Of a stretch of DNA of 64,000 bases, positions 12,004 through 24,430 are shown one piece after another. Source of the DNA: Moniliella sp. 'wahieum'. Lineage: Eukaryota > Basidiomycota > Moniliellomycetes > Moniliellales > Moniliellaceae. A program made the translations under genes and the position numbers. Under the pieces are notes generated by a model that saw nothing but the letters and a program-made list of their open reading frames with translations, was not told the DNA's origin and did no database searches. The stretch is taken from NCBI GenBank assembly GCA_003971905.1, contig RSEE01000049.1, forward strand, positions 310,001-374,000, in the 5' to 3' direction. Each line of letters starts with the position of its first letter. Position 1 is the first letter of the stretch.

Positions 12004-15000
12004 GGTGGGGGCTAGGGAGAAGGGCGGGCTCCACGCGGGGCGTGGGGTCCCAGACGGTGGCAGCGGGGGGGCGGCAGTGGAGGGAGGCTGCCGGGGGGGG
12101 AAGGCGCCACGGAGGATGGAGCTGGCGGGGCCCAAGAACGGCGGTGGCGGTGGATGGGATGGGAGGGGGAGGGATGGATGCCGACGGGTGAGAACAGCCG
12201 AGTACGTTTTGGACGCAGCGTCAGCGCCGCTGAGCTCAGCCAGGCGTCTGCCGGGCGGGACAAGCCGGGTGCGTTCCGCCCACACTGGCGCTGTGCTGCG
12301 GGCGGCGCCGTCCTTCCTTCTTTCTCTGCGGGCGTCGAGAAGACTTGCAACCCTACTGCTGCGCGTGGCGGCCGAGCGCAGCTCTGGCAGGCCGAGTGGC
12401 ACGTGTCTTGAAGCGGCCACCCGCCCCAGTCTTCCTTTTTTCTCGGCCGGGCCCGGCAAGAAGACCAAGTATTGGAGGAAGTACCTCTCGTATGCGCAGT
12501 CGGCCTACTAAGCACGGGGAGGGTAGCTGACTACATGACTCCCAAGAACGAAAAACAACGTCCAACGAACAAAGCATGCGCACTGACGTGTCTTGCGACC
12601 ATCGGAGGCGAGCCAGTTGTGGGTCCGTCGTAGAGAGGGATCTCCACGCGTGGATCCCTCAGGCCGAGGCCTGACGCTTAATTGCCGGCCCTCACTCAAA
12701 TCCTCAGACCGCATGAGGTTGAAGTCATATCGTATTTACCGCGGCGATATGAGATCGCGATAGCGTTCTCTATAGTTGAGGACGTGTTTGCAGCTGTCAT
12801 GGAAGAGCTTTAGGGTCCGACACAGAGGGACACTGCAACTGTGGCAGCTCGACAGCTCGTCACCATCATAAGCGCAGGAATGGTCTGCAGTGGGCGTAAT
12901 GCTCTCGTCGTATGGCGTGTCGGACAGAGTAGAAGCAAACGTCGTGCTTGGACGCCGACGAGAAGGAGCCCACACAGCATCAACTCAGGCACAGAGAAAG
13001 AGATGGTTCTGGCGAACTGTGAAGATGCCATACCAGGAGACAGGGTGTCCTGTCGCATACGTCGTCTCTCACTTTCTCGGCCTTGACATCGGCGGGGTTA
13101 GCGATACGTTAAACCCATCAGCAACCTTGCCTCGAGGCCCGATGACTTCGTTATGCGCCGCAATGGCGGCCGGACCGAATGGTTGGACAAGGGCTTTAAT
13201 TCACGACAGACGAGTGCCAAGAACCGAGGAACACCAACTATTTCATCAACACAGAAAGAAGCGTGCGGTCGAAGAGAGCGTGGCGATAATGACGGGGTCG
13301 GGCACAGCTTCTGTCTAATGCTTGTTAATAAGCCTGCGGCTCGTATGAATGTGGCCTTGAAAAGCAACTGGTGCGTACGGGTGGATGCTGACGACGCGCG
13401 ACTCCTAAATATGCATCCACGCGATGAACGGGGAAGGGTTGGGATTGTCTGAGATTTGTTGATGGCAGGCATCTGCAGCGGCGGCGTCATCATTGGAGAA
13501 CTGGATATCATGGCGTGGAACAAGCCTGGGGGATGGCGGAGAGATTGATGAGCAGTGTGACATCATCAAGTCACCAACATCCCCAGACGTTTGAGCCGGA
13601 GTATTAGAGGTGCGGGGAACACACCAGGTTCTGGCATCTTTTGGCCGGGGCGAGTATAGTAGGATGAAAATATTGAATGCCGACCGAAAACTGGGATTGA
13701 GATGACGGCGACGAACGAATGCGAGCTGTAATACGGGCGTAGTATGGTGGCGAGAGATGCAGGCCCGTATAGACAGAGTCGGGATGGCGGCGCAGCGCAC
13801 AGATGCGCTGAGGTTGGTTGGATAGGAGGGGGGTGATGGCGGGGTGCCTGGAATTGCGGACCCCCCCCCCCCCCCCGGGGGCTTGACGGTCTTACTTGTT
13901 GGGGCGGTGGAGAAATATATAGGCCGGTTGTACGAACCAAGGGTGTTGAGTCACCGCGGGTGGCTCGTGTGTTTTGACCAACGCCACTTCAGTCCCTCAC
14001 CTATAATAGGCCGCCTGAGTTTCGTTGTTTTCTCGCTTCTGTTTTTGTTCTACAGCCTAGATCCTGGGGCAACTGCCTGCTTGATGTTTCTCTGTAGGCG
14101 TTGCTGGTTGGCTTACGACCACCACCACCAGTGCGATTGCTTCACTCTCGAGGACCATCAGGCCTTAAGACTCTCCAAATCTCACGAAGGCGGGGTGGGG
14201 CATACATATAGACGTATCACTGGTGGGCATCTGTGTGACCCGACGCAGTCAAGCTTCAAGCGCTAGTTTCAAGCTTCACTTGAGATGGTGACTAGGAAGA
14301 AAATCATGACTTGAACAGGACGGTAAATGAACACCTGCTATGCATCTCTAAGTGAATATAATACGGACAAGAGAGAGTATACTAAGATAGTGAGTACACG
14401 TTCTGAGAGTACTGTGGTACTGAATGGAGCACACGGAGTAGGGAGTCCTAGTGAGACTAGGGAGGGAGTACAGAGAACTGATGCAGCCACCCGAAGAGGC
14501 CACAGAGGGCCGGAGAACAGAAACGATGCGGGGGGCTGGGGAAGGCGCTGCCACACGGGAGAGAAAACAGCGACGTGCCGGTCATCGGTGGCGTGATTGA
14601 ATCGTGTGGAGGCGAAGCGGTGGCGTCATTGCGGGGTGTGGAAATACTGTGGGGCAAAATTCAAACAGGACAGGCAGAGTGTGTAGCAGTGCGAGGAACA
14701 TCGGGCATGCGGGCAGACGCCTGCTTTCGCTTGTGACTAGCCTGTTCGCTCTTGCTTTCGCATTTGCTTTCTGGGGCCATCGATGATCATGCATTGTTGA
14801 TCGAGTTAATCGAATCGGACGTTTACGACGGGAAAGCATCGACTGTCGCTTGGCGATTGTCCCCGTCTCCACCAGCAGGAGCATGGACTGGTGGCATGGA
14901 CCTAAGGCACGCCATCGATCATCGGCCATCCATGCACGGACCTCTTCCGCAGCAGCCTGAGGCTTCCCTGAAGCACCTTATACTATCTCGGTATTAGTTT

Positions 15001-15499
15001 GTAAGTAGTCGCGGTACGATACTAAAAGTCTGTATAGTCGCGGCGGTCGGCAGTCGGTACTCGGTAGGAGCTGGTGGTCGCTACGTACTACGCGGTGACG
15101 GTCACCGGTGGTAGTCTTGGGCTCTGTCCTCCAGGCAGCCCTGGGTAGCCTCAGACCTCAGGGTCTTAGACCTCATCGATCATCGGCCTCATCCGTTATC
15201 CATTATCGACCTCGGGCTGAGATCCCATCGATCAATACAATGCAGGCATCGTCTGGGACCTGTGTGAGCCAGCCCAACACCCATCTCGTGCTTCTCCGGG
15301 GCAGCGGTGGCGGTGGAGCAGTTCGAAGTGATTTGTCTGGCAGAAGCCAAGCCATGCAGGGTGGCAAGGATAAAAGATCTAAATGTATGCCCGCACAGTT
15401 TGCACGAAACCGTTCCCGTCTCGCCTCTGCATCTGCTTTTGCCTTTTTCTGCTTCCTCCTCTCCATCCTGCAGAGTCGGAAAAGCCACCCATTCGCAGC
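12004..15499. other. intergenic between divergent genes
   Basis: No conserved coding block was recognised. There is a run of about 17 C at 13861-13877 and, at 14210-14290, AAGCTTCAAGC words with dyad symmetry. The region next to 15500 is pyrimidine-rich and probably the promoter of the UNC93-like gene; the GC-rich 12004-12400 segment is probably the promoter and leader of the PPR-like gene. Confidence 0.4.
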
Positions 15500-17290
15500 A
15501 TGCCCACCTTCCCCTGGTCGCGCGCCTCCTCCGCGTCCCCGGACGCGCCCATCCCAGCGTCGCCCCACACGGACGAAAAGTTGCGCCCCACATCGGCCGA
15601 CGTTGCGTCCCTCTCGGGTACGGGAGAACCCATCGAGCCCAACCGGGCCTTATCCCGCCTCAAGCCCGACGGTACCTACCGCGTCACCTTCTACCGCTCC
15701 GTGTTTTGGAACATTACAGTGCTTGGTATCTGCTCCTTCTTGGCCCCGGTCTCTGGGGCGGGCTTTCTCTCCTTGGTGCTGGAGGTGGGATGGACATTAG
15801 CACGGTCAATGCGTCCAACTCGATCACGTACGTACTTTTACTCCCCCCTCGCCCCCCTCGTGGCGAACAGAGCCTGCGAAGAAAGGTGAGGCCTGACAAA
15901 CCCCTCTGTTTTGGATGGGTGTAGGTTTTGTTTGATGGTAGTCACCTGTTTCCTCCAGCCTGCTCTGGTCAAGATTACCAACATCAAGTTTGCCCTGATT
16001 TTTGGTACGTGCGGATACGCGCCTTATGCCGCTGGGCTCTACGTTCTTTCCAAGGACAACAAGAGCTGGCTCGTGATCCTGGGTGCCACCCTTTGCGGTA
16101 TCACAGCCGGTACGTTTTGGGCGACAGAGGGGGCGTTGGTGATGGGCTACCCGGAGCGCAAGAAGCAGGTCGGTACCTTTCGTATTGGTTATGCTACCGG
16201 GTAGCGGCCAGGTGCTTTCGGGGCTCATCTCACTAGGTTTGAACCACAATTCGCAAGCGGCCTCGGGTGGTGCCATCTCGTTCACCACATACAAGGTCTT
16301 TATTGCGCTGCAAGCAGCTGGGCCCTTGGCGGGATGCCTGCCTCGATGCCAAAGAATGTGCAACGCATAGATGGGACGCCAGTTGAGCTCGCTACCACTC
16401 CACCCCTGGGTGGAAATTCGGTTGATGGCCAAAACGCTAGTACAACCCAAAGTCTTGCTCCTCTTGCCCATGATTTGGACCTCGACGTTTTTCCGAGTCG
16501 CTCTGTGGCACCTTCAATGCCACGTACTTTACGGTGCGCAGCCGTGCCCTCGCCTCGCTCATGGGGGCGGTGGTGTCGATGATTTCAAACTTGCTGCTGG
16601 GCGTGCTATTGGACTACCGACCATGGACTATCAACCGCCGTGCCAAGGTAGGCTTTGGGTTGGTGTATGGATGCGCGATGGGGTACTGGATTTACGCAAT
16701 TGTTGTCATGAACCAGTTCCACAAGCACCATGCCCCTCACTACGATTGGGTCGATGGTAGCTCCACTTGGGGCAAAGGATTTGGCGTCTACCTTATGCTA
16801 GAGATCCTCTTCTCGACCATGTATGAGAGTACGTTCTGCACCCCCCCTCCTCCCTCGCCGCTCCTCCTTCCTTTTTATTCCTGAAGCAAATGGTGCTAAC
16901 AGATTCTTGCATTTGGCAACAGTGAATTACTGGATTGCTTCGGGCTTGTCGGACAACCCAGCGGATCTGATCCGGCTCACTGCCATCATCCGTGGTGTCG
17001 AATCGGCGGGCCAGGCCGTGTCGTATGGGCTCAACTCGACTGGGTTCCGTCTTGACGGCGTGGCAGGGCTCAACATGGCCCTGTTGGCAGCAAGCATGCC
17101 GCTTTGTTATGGGGTGGTGCACAAGCTCGGCGTCAAGCCGTCGGGAGAAAAGATCCACGAGTTTGCCATGTACGCCTCGGACGACCAGAGAGCCAAGCTT
17201 CTTTCGGAACGGGTGCCGCAAGCTGCTGCCGACGAGAAGGGTGACCAACTTTCCAAAGACCAGGCATTTGCGGAGGAGCCCCACTTGTAG
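15500..17290 (+). CDS. UNC93-like multi-pass transporter (MFS superfamily)
   Basis: A polytopic membrane protein of the UNC93-like/DUF895 branch of the major facilitator superfamily; fungal members are uncharacterised, and related animal proteins act as channel or trafficking partners. The start at 15500 (MPTFPWSRASS) gives a short cytosolic tail, then VFWNITVLGICSFLAP and GLWGGLSLLGAGG, the family's first-helix signature. After an intron come FALIFGTCGYAPYAAGLY, WATEGALVMGYPERKKQ, GLISLGLNHN, a loop with VQRIDGTPV and the helices SLMGAVVSMISNLLLGVLL and VGFGLVYGCAMGYWIYAI. The last exon encodes NYWIASGLSDNPADLIRL and a charged C-terminus ending at TAG 17288. Frame changes occur near 15742 (one G short in CCCCGG), 16165, 16200, 16420 and 16500. 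The product would be about 500 residues. Confidence 0.85.
15828..15924 (+). other. intron 1 of the UNC93-like gene
   Basis: Donor GTACGT at 15828, acceptor GGTGTAG ending at 15924. Splicing joins VNASNSIT to FCLMVVTCFLQPALVKITN in frame, extending a membrane helix. Confidence 0.75.
16829..16922 (+). other. intron 2 of the UNC93-like gene
   Basis: Donor GTACGT at 16829, branch sequence TGCTAAC near 16894-16900, acceptor GGCAACAG ending at 16922. Joining gives FSTMYE then MNYWIASGLSDN, in phase. Confidence 0.8.
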
Positions 17291-18285
17291 GGGTCTCTCG
17301 ACTGCGCGAGCAAGTGGGCGTTAGCCTTGGTTCTGTTGCTGTATGATACTATGTATACCCCTCCCCTTTCCTCTCTTTTGGTCCAACAACGAGAGGGTCG
17401 AGCCTGTGGCTGCTGTGCAATATATTCTTGTTAAACGTATTTTCCTTGAAATGTGGTTTCAGGGCTCGGGCCCCTCGCGTTCATTTTTGTCGTCCCTGGT
17501 GTCTTGCAGCTTTGCGACCATCATGAAGAACAAGCTTTTGCCCGGGATTCAAACGCAATATATATTGAGGGTGCAACCAGTTGGTGACACTGCACATAAC
17601 CTCTTCCTGGATGCAGTACGCACAAGATGGGCTGGCTACGCAGAGGCAATTGCCTTGGGTACCTTACGCGACCGGTTATAGCTTCCATCTAAAGGCACGC
17701 GCCGTGCGCAGCTGAGGCGTGGATGCATTGAATCGGCATGCACCTGAGGTAGGGTTAACCCAGCCCTTGAAACGTTCAGTGTGCAATTTCAAGCCGAGAG
17801 AGCTCCAACGCGCAGCGTCCCTCCGCCGTGGGATCGAGCAGCGCCGAGCGGCGCAAACACGGCTGGCGGCGGCCACCATCTGCCTCTCCACCCATGGCAT
17901 CTCGCCCCCGCGCCCCCCGCACACCCCCGCCGCCCCCCGCGCCTGGGCCCGCCGGGACGCATCCACCGGCGCACGGCCATATGGTCCCTCCCAGGGACGC
18001 CCCCAAGGGCCTCCGGCACGCTCCCAAGGGCCCCGGCACGCCCCAAGGCCCCAGGCACGCCCCCAAGGGCCTCCGGCACGCTCCCAAGGCCCCAGGCACG
18101 CTCCCAAGGGCCCCAGGCACGCCCAAGGACCCCAAGGTCACCAAGGTCACCAAGGACGTCCCCATGTACATCGAAGCGGAAACCCAGGTGGACTCCGAAC
18201 CGGACACCCGGCCGCGCGTCCTGCCGCGCCTCCCCGCCGCCCCCCAACACGCCTGCCTGGCTCTGGGCACTCGTGGCTCCTTTCC
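17291..18285. other. 5' region of the API5-like gene with a minisatellite
   Basis: Contains a GC-rich minisatellite (17996-18165). A frame is open upstream from 17719 into the API5-like gene, but the translation is low-complexity Pro/Gly/Arg, all three frames are open, and it has no family match, so I treat it as leader sequence. Confidence 0.45.
17996..18165 (+). repeat. GC-rich minisatellite, about 21-bp unit
   Basis: Six to eight imperfect units of the form CCCAAGGGCCTCCGGCACGCT lie head to tail, ending in shorter CAAGGTCAC units. Because the unit length is a multiple of three the array is open in all frames, which explains the spurious repetitive proteins seen there on both strands. Confidence 0.75.
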
Positions 18286-20676
18286 ATGATCTTCCCTCCC
18301 ACCTGCCTCCGTTCCTCTCCTCGCCACCCTCCTCGCCCCCTCCGCTGCCGCCCCCCCAATTCCTCTACCAGCCGCGGCAGCCTCAACAGTCATGCGTTTC
18401 GCTGGCTCCCACACCACAGCCACGCTCTTCGCCACTTGATCCGCACCCTTTCCGCCCAGTCTTCCCGTCCCGTCTATCCCTCCCCACAAGCTGAGGAGGC
18501 CAAAGAGATCAACTCGATTGCCGGCCGAAAGTTGGTCGTTTTCCAACTGGTTCGGCTGCTTGGGCTCGCCTCGCTGGCTGCTCACTTTGGCCAAGCAACC
18601 GACCGCATCTCTCCCGAGATGCGCAATGGGGTTCTCAACATCCTGTACGACTTTTGTGAAAGCTCTTCGCGCTCAATCCGTTTCCTCGGCTACCGCGCCC
18701 TCGTCGAGATTGCGTTTTCTGACCCCCTCGTGGTGCGGCGAAATGTGGATGTGTTGATCCAGCTGCTAGTGGTGCCGCACGAGGACGAGAAGCGGACGAT
18801 CAAAGCAGGATTGCACACCTTTCTTTCTTTCCAACCAGAGACGACACTGGGAATGCTGCTGGATCCCGAATCCCTTCAATCACCCAATATCCGCAACCCA
18901 ATCCTTTCCTTTCTCGTGGAAGCAGCCCAGCCGTTTCCAGATACGAAATTGTTGGACGGCATGCCCTCCACGGGGAGGGACGACTTCCCTACGCGCCTGT
19001 CCGTTGACTCTGAACTTCAGGCGCTCCTCGCCACTCGTCTTGCTGAGAACCTCGTCCCTCCCCCTCAAAAGGAGGAAGGGGGGGAAACGCTGGTGGAGTC
19101 ATTTTTTGCCACCCTTCCTGAGCAAAGGAAGGAGCTGGAGTCCATCTCCCACCTACTTTTCGGCCTTGGTGGAGACAGTGGGCTTACACTCCTCTGGAAC
19201 GAACAAGCTAACCCGTCTCGTGCTCGTGCGGCCAAAGATGCACTACTAGACTCGTTGTGCTTGCGGGGGCACAAAAACTAGCGGTAATGATGCATTGTTT
19301 GCGCCTCGTCCCGGACGACATGCGGGTCGGACCCGATTCGGGGAGGCAGAAGCAGTGTTGGAGGTGTGGAAGGACACACTTCCTCGTCCTGTCGACACTG
19401 AAAGCCGCACCCAAGTGGATTCGATGGACACGGATCTGCCCGACCGCCAAGGCGAGCAGATGGAGCGTGCCATCAAAAGGGTGCTCAAATATCTTCTCCA
19501 GGACGAACCTTTGCTCCGCTCCCGTTCGGCCCCCGAGGGGGGCAAAAAAGTGGCCAATGATCAAGTTCTATACGAGAGCTTTCGCATTGGATGTCTGGGG
19601 ACGAGGGAGAGGCAACATTGGGGCTCGTGTCAGCGGGCGTCAAGGTATGCTTGATGAGGCTGGCGGCGCTTGCGGCGTTGTCCCGTCGGAAGACTGCCAT
19701 TCGTCACACGACCATCGGGGCCTATGATTCCAACCTAGCCGAAGTGCTGTTCGAGGGACTGGCGAGCATCGCGATCCCTCTTGAGGAGTGGGGTCCCGGG
19801 CATACCTTTGCGCTCGAAGGAGCCGAAGCCGCTTTCTGGGGACTTGCCATGGCTTTGCCTTTAGTACGTTCCCTTCCTTTGCTCCTTGCCTGGGTACAAA
19901 GCTAATGTTGCGCATTGGATAGCGCCCTCAACGGTCGTTACCCAAGCAGTGGGTGACGGACAGCGCCGGGGCACAAGAGATCTGTCAACGATGGGCTGAA
20001 GTGGCTGTGCGGGGATCGGAGGTTACCCGTCAAGTGGCCAAATGGGGGGAAGTGAGAAGGCGTACCTTTCCATTCTGCTTCGGACGATTGAAGGGGTCAG
20101 TGCGCAGCTACTCCTTCCTGCGAATGAGCGCGTGGCACTCGATTTGCCCCCGGTTTGGATTGATGTATCGGCGCCCCTCTCCATTCCAAGTGCGCAGCTC
20201 CTCAATGATGCTGGACAGGCAAAACGCCGACGTTCCCCGCTCCTAGTGACGTCGCCGCCCCTAGTGACGCCCTCTGCTCCCGCAACGGTAGGGGGAGGCC
20301 TATGAGCATCCGTGGTGTGGCAGGGGGCACCAAGCGGGGACGCTCCGAGGAAAATGTCTGCCTTGTGAATGGGACCTTAACCCCCGTTGTATCCATCAAA
20401 GGCAGTGCTGGTCCCGCACCCCTCGTTCCCGTCGACCAGCCCCTGGACCAGCCCAGGCCTCTGGACCAAGGCACACCCTTCAACCAGGCCCCGCCCATCG
20501 CCGTTCGTCTGTCCCATTTCGCGCCCACGGTATCGTCGCATGCAGAGGCCGGATTCAGTTTCCCCCCTGCTTCGACTAGTGGTAGTTTGTTGGACCGCGT
20601 CGAGCCACGGAACCAGAATCTGATGCGGAGGATGGCCACGCACCCGCGTCTGCACAAGAAGCAACGAAACTACTAA
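18286..20676 (+). CDS. API5-like (apoptosis inhibitor 5) HEAT/ARM-repeat nuclear protein
   Basis: API5 proteins are nuclear all-helical HEAT/ARM proteins linked to anti-apoptotic signalling and mRNA export complexes. The sequence has the family pattern: NGVLNILYDFCESSSRSIR and FLGYRALVEIAF, then VVRRNVDVLIQLLVVPHEDE, AGLHTFLSFQPETTLGMLL, and late in the protein ALEGAEAAFWGLAMALPL, which corresponds to the conserved helix before the C-terminal ARM repeats. The end has a basic GGTKRGRSEE element like the KRASE nuclear signal of API5, and finishes HKKQRNY then TAA at about 20674. An intron is at 19864-19922. Frame changes occur near 19255, 19590, 20040 and 20290. The start is uncertain: the ATG at 18286 is the first after the minisatellite. 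Family call from motif order; moderately sure. Confidence 0.62.
19864..19922 (+). other. intron of the API5-like gene
   Basis: Donor GTACGT at 19864, branch-like GCTAATG near 19901, acceptor TTGGATAG ending at 19922. It follows the helix WGLAMALPL. Confidence 0.7.
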
Positions 20677-20879
20677 CTGGTTTGGTTCGTAAATGGCCCC
20701 ATTCGCATGCCATCAATCATCGTCAACGTTCAACATTCCACCGTGAACGAGGTGCCAGAGACAACATGATAGATATGCGTAAACAGCTGGACAGCGAGGG
20801 TGGATAAAGGCGAGAGGGACGTCACCATATCCAAACAGGGGGGAAAGACGAAGAAGAAGAGAAGAACAAGAAGGCATGC

Positions 20880-23424
20880 TTACAGCCTAGCTACTTTTTC
20901 CTGTAGGATGGATGGGAAGGAGTCGGCGAGGTGGGCGAGGACGTGCATGTCCTCCGTGTCAAGCAAGAGATGGTCAACTTGGCCGCGCCATGCAGACCCG
21001 CCATCTTGATCAACTGGAAGAGTCGAGCGCCAAGCAACTGTTTCGCTTCGTTCAGGGCAAGAGGAGGAGCGAAGCAATGTACGTCTCGGTCGCAGCCCAA
21101 GCCTCGGGAGATGCAGGCTGGTACACAGGGGCAAACACTCCGGACTGTAGCTTTCTCAGCAGCTCTTGCGAGGGCAGAGAGAGCAGCATGTCCAGCGGCT
21201 CCATCGACGGCTCGGACGAGGAACCGAACACTTCATCCTCGTCTTCGTCGGTAAGGGAAAGAATGTCGCGTGCCTCTTGTACTTTTTGCGCGAGCACATC
21301 TCGATTGAACAGACACAGCGCCTTCTCCTTCTTGGGCAAGCTCACCAGCAGATCCGTCACGTCCCGCACCATTGTTTCACTGGGTAGGTTAAACGAGCGG
21401 ACAGAGACCAAGAGCCTGTCGCGCTCGCTCATCGCTGGCCCCGGGACCGGGAAGGATAAGCCCACATTCCATCAACCAGGGTTGCGTCTGGGTCGCGACC
21501 CGAGTCGGTCGAGGCCGATCCCGGGGTCAAGCTCCGAGTCTGTTGAGACGCCGAAACGCCCAACGGAATGCCCCCCGAAAGAACCCCTGCATGGGAAAGG
21601 TTCATGCCCACCGTGTTGGCATGGCGCAGGGCATGCTCGAGGAGCAGAGCCGGATTGTCCAGGGCTTCGACGGCTTCGGACAGAGGGATCTTAGCCACCA
21701 TCTCCTCGACAATCTTGCTCTTCTTCATCGGTCCAGTTCACTCTCTCGGGTTGGGCAGGCTCATCTTTCCCTCCATGTGCGGCACGGGCCAGCAACGCCT
21801 GCCGCCGCGCCTGGGCCTCTTCGAGCGTCTCTGTATGATAGACGCCTTCCTCCTCTGCTGCGATAGCATCAAACCCAGGCAACTTCTTCAGCCGTCGCGC
21901 CAACAGTCCTGCCAACACTTCGTTTCGCACCGAAGCACTGAGGGAGGCCAATTGGGGGAAAGTGTACTTTTCCCCGCGCAAGTCGGCCTCCATGGCGTCA
22001 CGAAAGTACGAGTTGGACTTTTTGCGTTGGAGGGTAGGGTTGCGTTTGAGGGCAGACCCGTCGCTTCGACAGCTGCATCAGTAGGCTGCGGAGAGAGGAG
22101 GAAAGGTGATCCTGTGGACACGGATCCGGACCGGGCCAGTTTCTCTTGTCGCGGTACTTTGGGTTGATGGAGTCGGACCGTGATGGGTTGACCATCGAGT
22201 CGGGTTCGATCCATGTGCCGCAACGCTTCGGCGCTTCGTCAGCATGTTTGTAGCTAACAAACCCAAACTGACGACTGTTCCCATCATCGTCGCGCATCAC
22301 CCGAGCCGAGACCACATCGCCAAAAGGCACAAAGGCACGGTAGAGTATGCTGCTGTTGACCGTGGGGGAGAGGTGCTTGATGAACAAATTGCACGGGTCG
22401 ATCAACTTGGTTCGAGACGGTGTATGAGGGGCGTCGCGGGCAACGAAGCGTAGCCCCTTCCAAACTCATACATGAGGGGAGAAAGGGGGCTAGTGACAAG
22501 TCCCGACGGAGAAGGCGAGGGGGGGGAAGCAAACACGCTTGCCTGCGCTCCCGCGGAAGGGGGAATGGTCAACTTGGGCACAAAGACCGGAGCGGTGGCG
22601 CGAATATGGTGTGGGTTCGATTGGCCGTGTCGATGTGGCGCTGAATGGTGTTGCCTCCTACATTGGAGCAGTGAAGAGCTCGTTCGGCGACCTTGGCATC
22701 CTCTTCGAGGTAAAACTCGACGGTGGCCGCTCCGCTGAACCGATGCAATTGCCCCGACGGGCCATTGGCCGGATCAACCCCACCTTGTACACTGGTCCAA
22801 AGGGCGTACGAGACGAAATAGATCCGCTTCTGTGGTTTGAGGGGGCAACTGGTTGATCAAGCGTGGCTTGCTGTTGGAAATAGGCTCGGGTGTGCCTCCC
22901 CCGGGGCATAGATGGAGAGCACGGGCGAATCAATGGTTGCGTACGCCAGCTCGGCTAATGGATGTCATCATCAAGTCAGTTATAGGCACCCTTATTAAAA
23001 CGGAGAGCATAAAGAAAAACGACGACGCACCGTTGGAAAGACAAGAAAACTGGACCGTGCCAGTAGCCATATTGGGATTGACCAAGTCGTCCAGCACAAA
23101 CTTGACAGGGAGGCAGTGGTTAAACACCTCTCGCGCCAGCAGGCTCTTGGTCACGTTGATGCCCAAATGAGACATGTACAGCGCGGCTCAGTCAGGTGGG
23201 GGTTGGGCGGCCAGGACTCGTCAGGAGCAGCGAAGAGGCAGCCGCTTCGGATGCGGAGACAGCCTTGACACTGCTGGCCCTGCCAGGGGAGGGGGAGGAG
23301 CTGCTATTGGTGGGGAGCCAGTCAGCCATTGTGGAAGCAGCTGGTCGCTTTGAGGGGAGGAATGCTGGCCCGCGGCAGCGGAGGCGTACGAGGAGGGCGC
23401 ATGGCGGGAGGCCGTAGACGCCAT
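20880..23424 (-). CDS. Rrm4-like RRM and MLLE protein (endosomal mRNA transport)
   Basis: In Ustilago maydis Rrm4 binds mRNA with three RRMs and hooks it to moving early endosomes, its C-terminal MLLE binding Upa1. Here the N-terminus from about 23424 is Ser/Ala/Pro-rich, then an RRM-like block with ALYMSHLGINVTKSLLAREVF near 23165. A second block includes VEFYLEEDAKVAERALHCSN near 22690. A clear RRM with CNLFIKHLSPTVN, FGDVVSARVMRDD and QFGFVSYKHADEA lies at 22250-22400. Three MLLE-type modules follow: around 21640-21990 (ending EAVEALDNPALLLEHALRHA), 21280-21440 (ending KEKALCLFNRDVLAQKVQEA) and 20880-21070 (KQLLGARLFQLIK ... DTEDMHVLAHLADSFPSILQEKV). The gene stops with TAA at 20880. An intron is at 22955-23030. 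Several frame changes (near 21090, 21440, 21740, 22080, 22230, 22450 and 23190) break it. The architecture supports Rrm4 over a poly(A)-binding protein. Confidence 0.78.
22955..23030 (-). other. intron of the Rrm4-like gene
   Basis: Minus-strand donor GTGCGT at 23030, branch-like CTGACTT, acceptor CATTAG ending at 22955. It joins GTVQFSCLSN to AELAYATIDSPV, inside the first RRM block. Confidence 0.6.
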
Positions 23425-24430
23425 GACTGCAATTGCGAGCAGGTGGTGGAGGTGGTGGGACAGGAGAGAGCTATTAAGAGGGGTGAAAGGGGCCACACCA
23501 GGATCTGTGGCCAAAAAATTCAGCGCTGAAGGGAGCTAGGAGAGGATCGCCTTGGCCAGGAGCTTAACACCCCACACCCGCCCGCTCTGCGCCACCGGAG
23601 TGGATGATCATCGATGGTTGCGAGGGTGACCGTGAACGTGGTGAACCCCTCTCTCACACCATTATATTCCCTGCCGCTCTCTTTGGGGAATTAACCCCTC
23701 TGCGATGGATATAGGATACTTATATAGCTGTAGTCTGTATGAACGCATCTGCGTCAATTACCTCACCGCATCTCGCTAGCCCCTGCCTCTTTGCTATATG
23801 CTCCTTGATCGTGAGCTTATCTTGTTGGCGTTGGTCCCCACATTTTGCCGGGGTATAACATATGCATAACATGCATAACACTTTGCTAGCACTACCTCGT
23901 CTCGGGTAACGCCGCAGCCCAACAAAGTTGCCACTTTACACGGTGTTGAGATGGCTACGACCGCATATAGCTTTAGTATTCAGCTTAGCAATGACCCAAG
24001 TCGTCTTTATCTTCTTTGGTGTGGGGATGTTGAAGTGGCGGCATTCGAGGGGTCCATGACATATAACAAGATGCGCAATACAGTATAGATAGAAAACAGG
24101 GATCTCAAGGGGGTATGGGGCGATCAAAACGTTTCGGCGTCCCTATTTTGATGCCCCCCAATCACACTCACCGTTTTCGACGGTACACGGGGGACTAACC
24201 TTGAATCCCTCTCCTCCAGTGCCTCAGTTAGCGCGGTTCTACCGTTTATATATGGTTTTGTGCCAACCGCAGAGAGCCTTCGATATACTATTGCAGTGAG
24301 CTTCTTTCCATGCCCTATTTTCCTTGTCGGTGGCCTTTGCACGTAAAAGGCGTTCATTCATCACTCTCATTTGTTGCGTTGTGGAGACGATAACTCCCCT
24401 AGACAGAGCTTATGCGACCCTTGCACTAGG
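23425..24430. other. intergenic, no gene seen
   Basis: Lower GC than the flanking genes, with AT-rich words and no recognisable coding block. 23425-23520 is purine-rich on the plus strand (CT-rich on the minus), consistent with the promoter of the minus-strand Rrm4-like gene. Confidence 0.45.
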
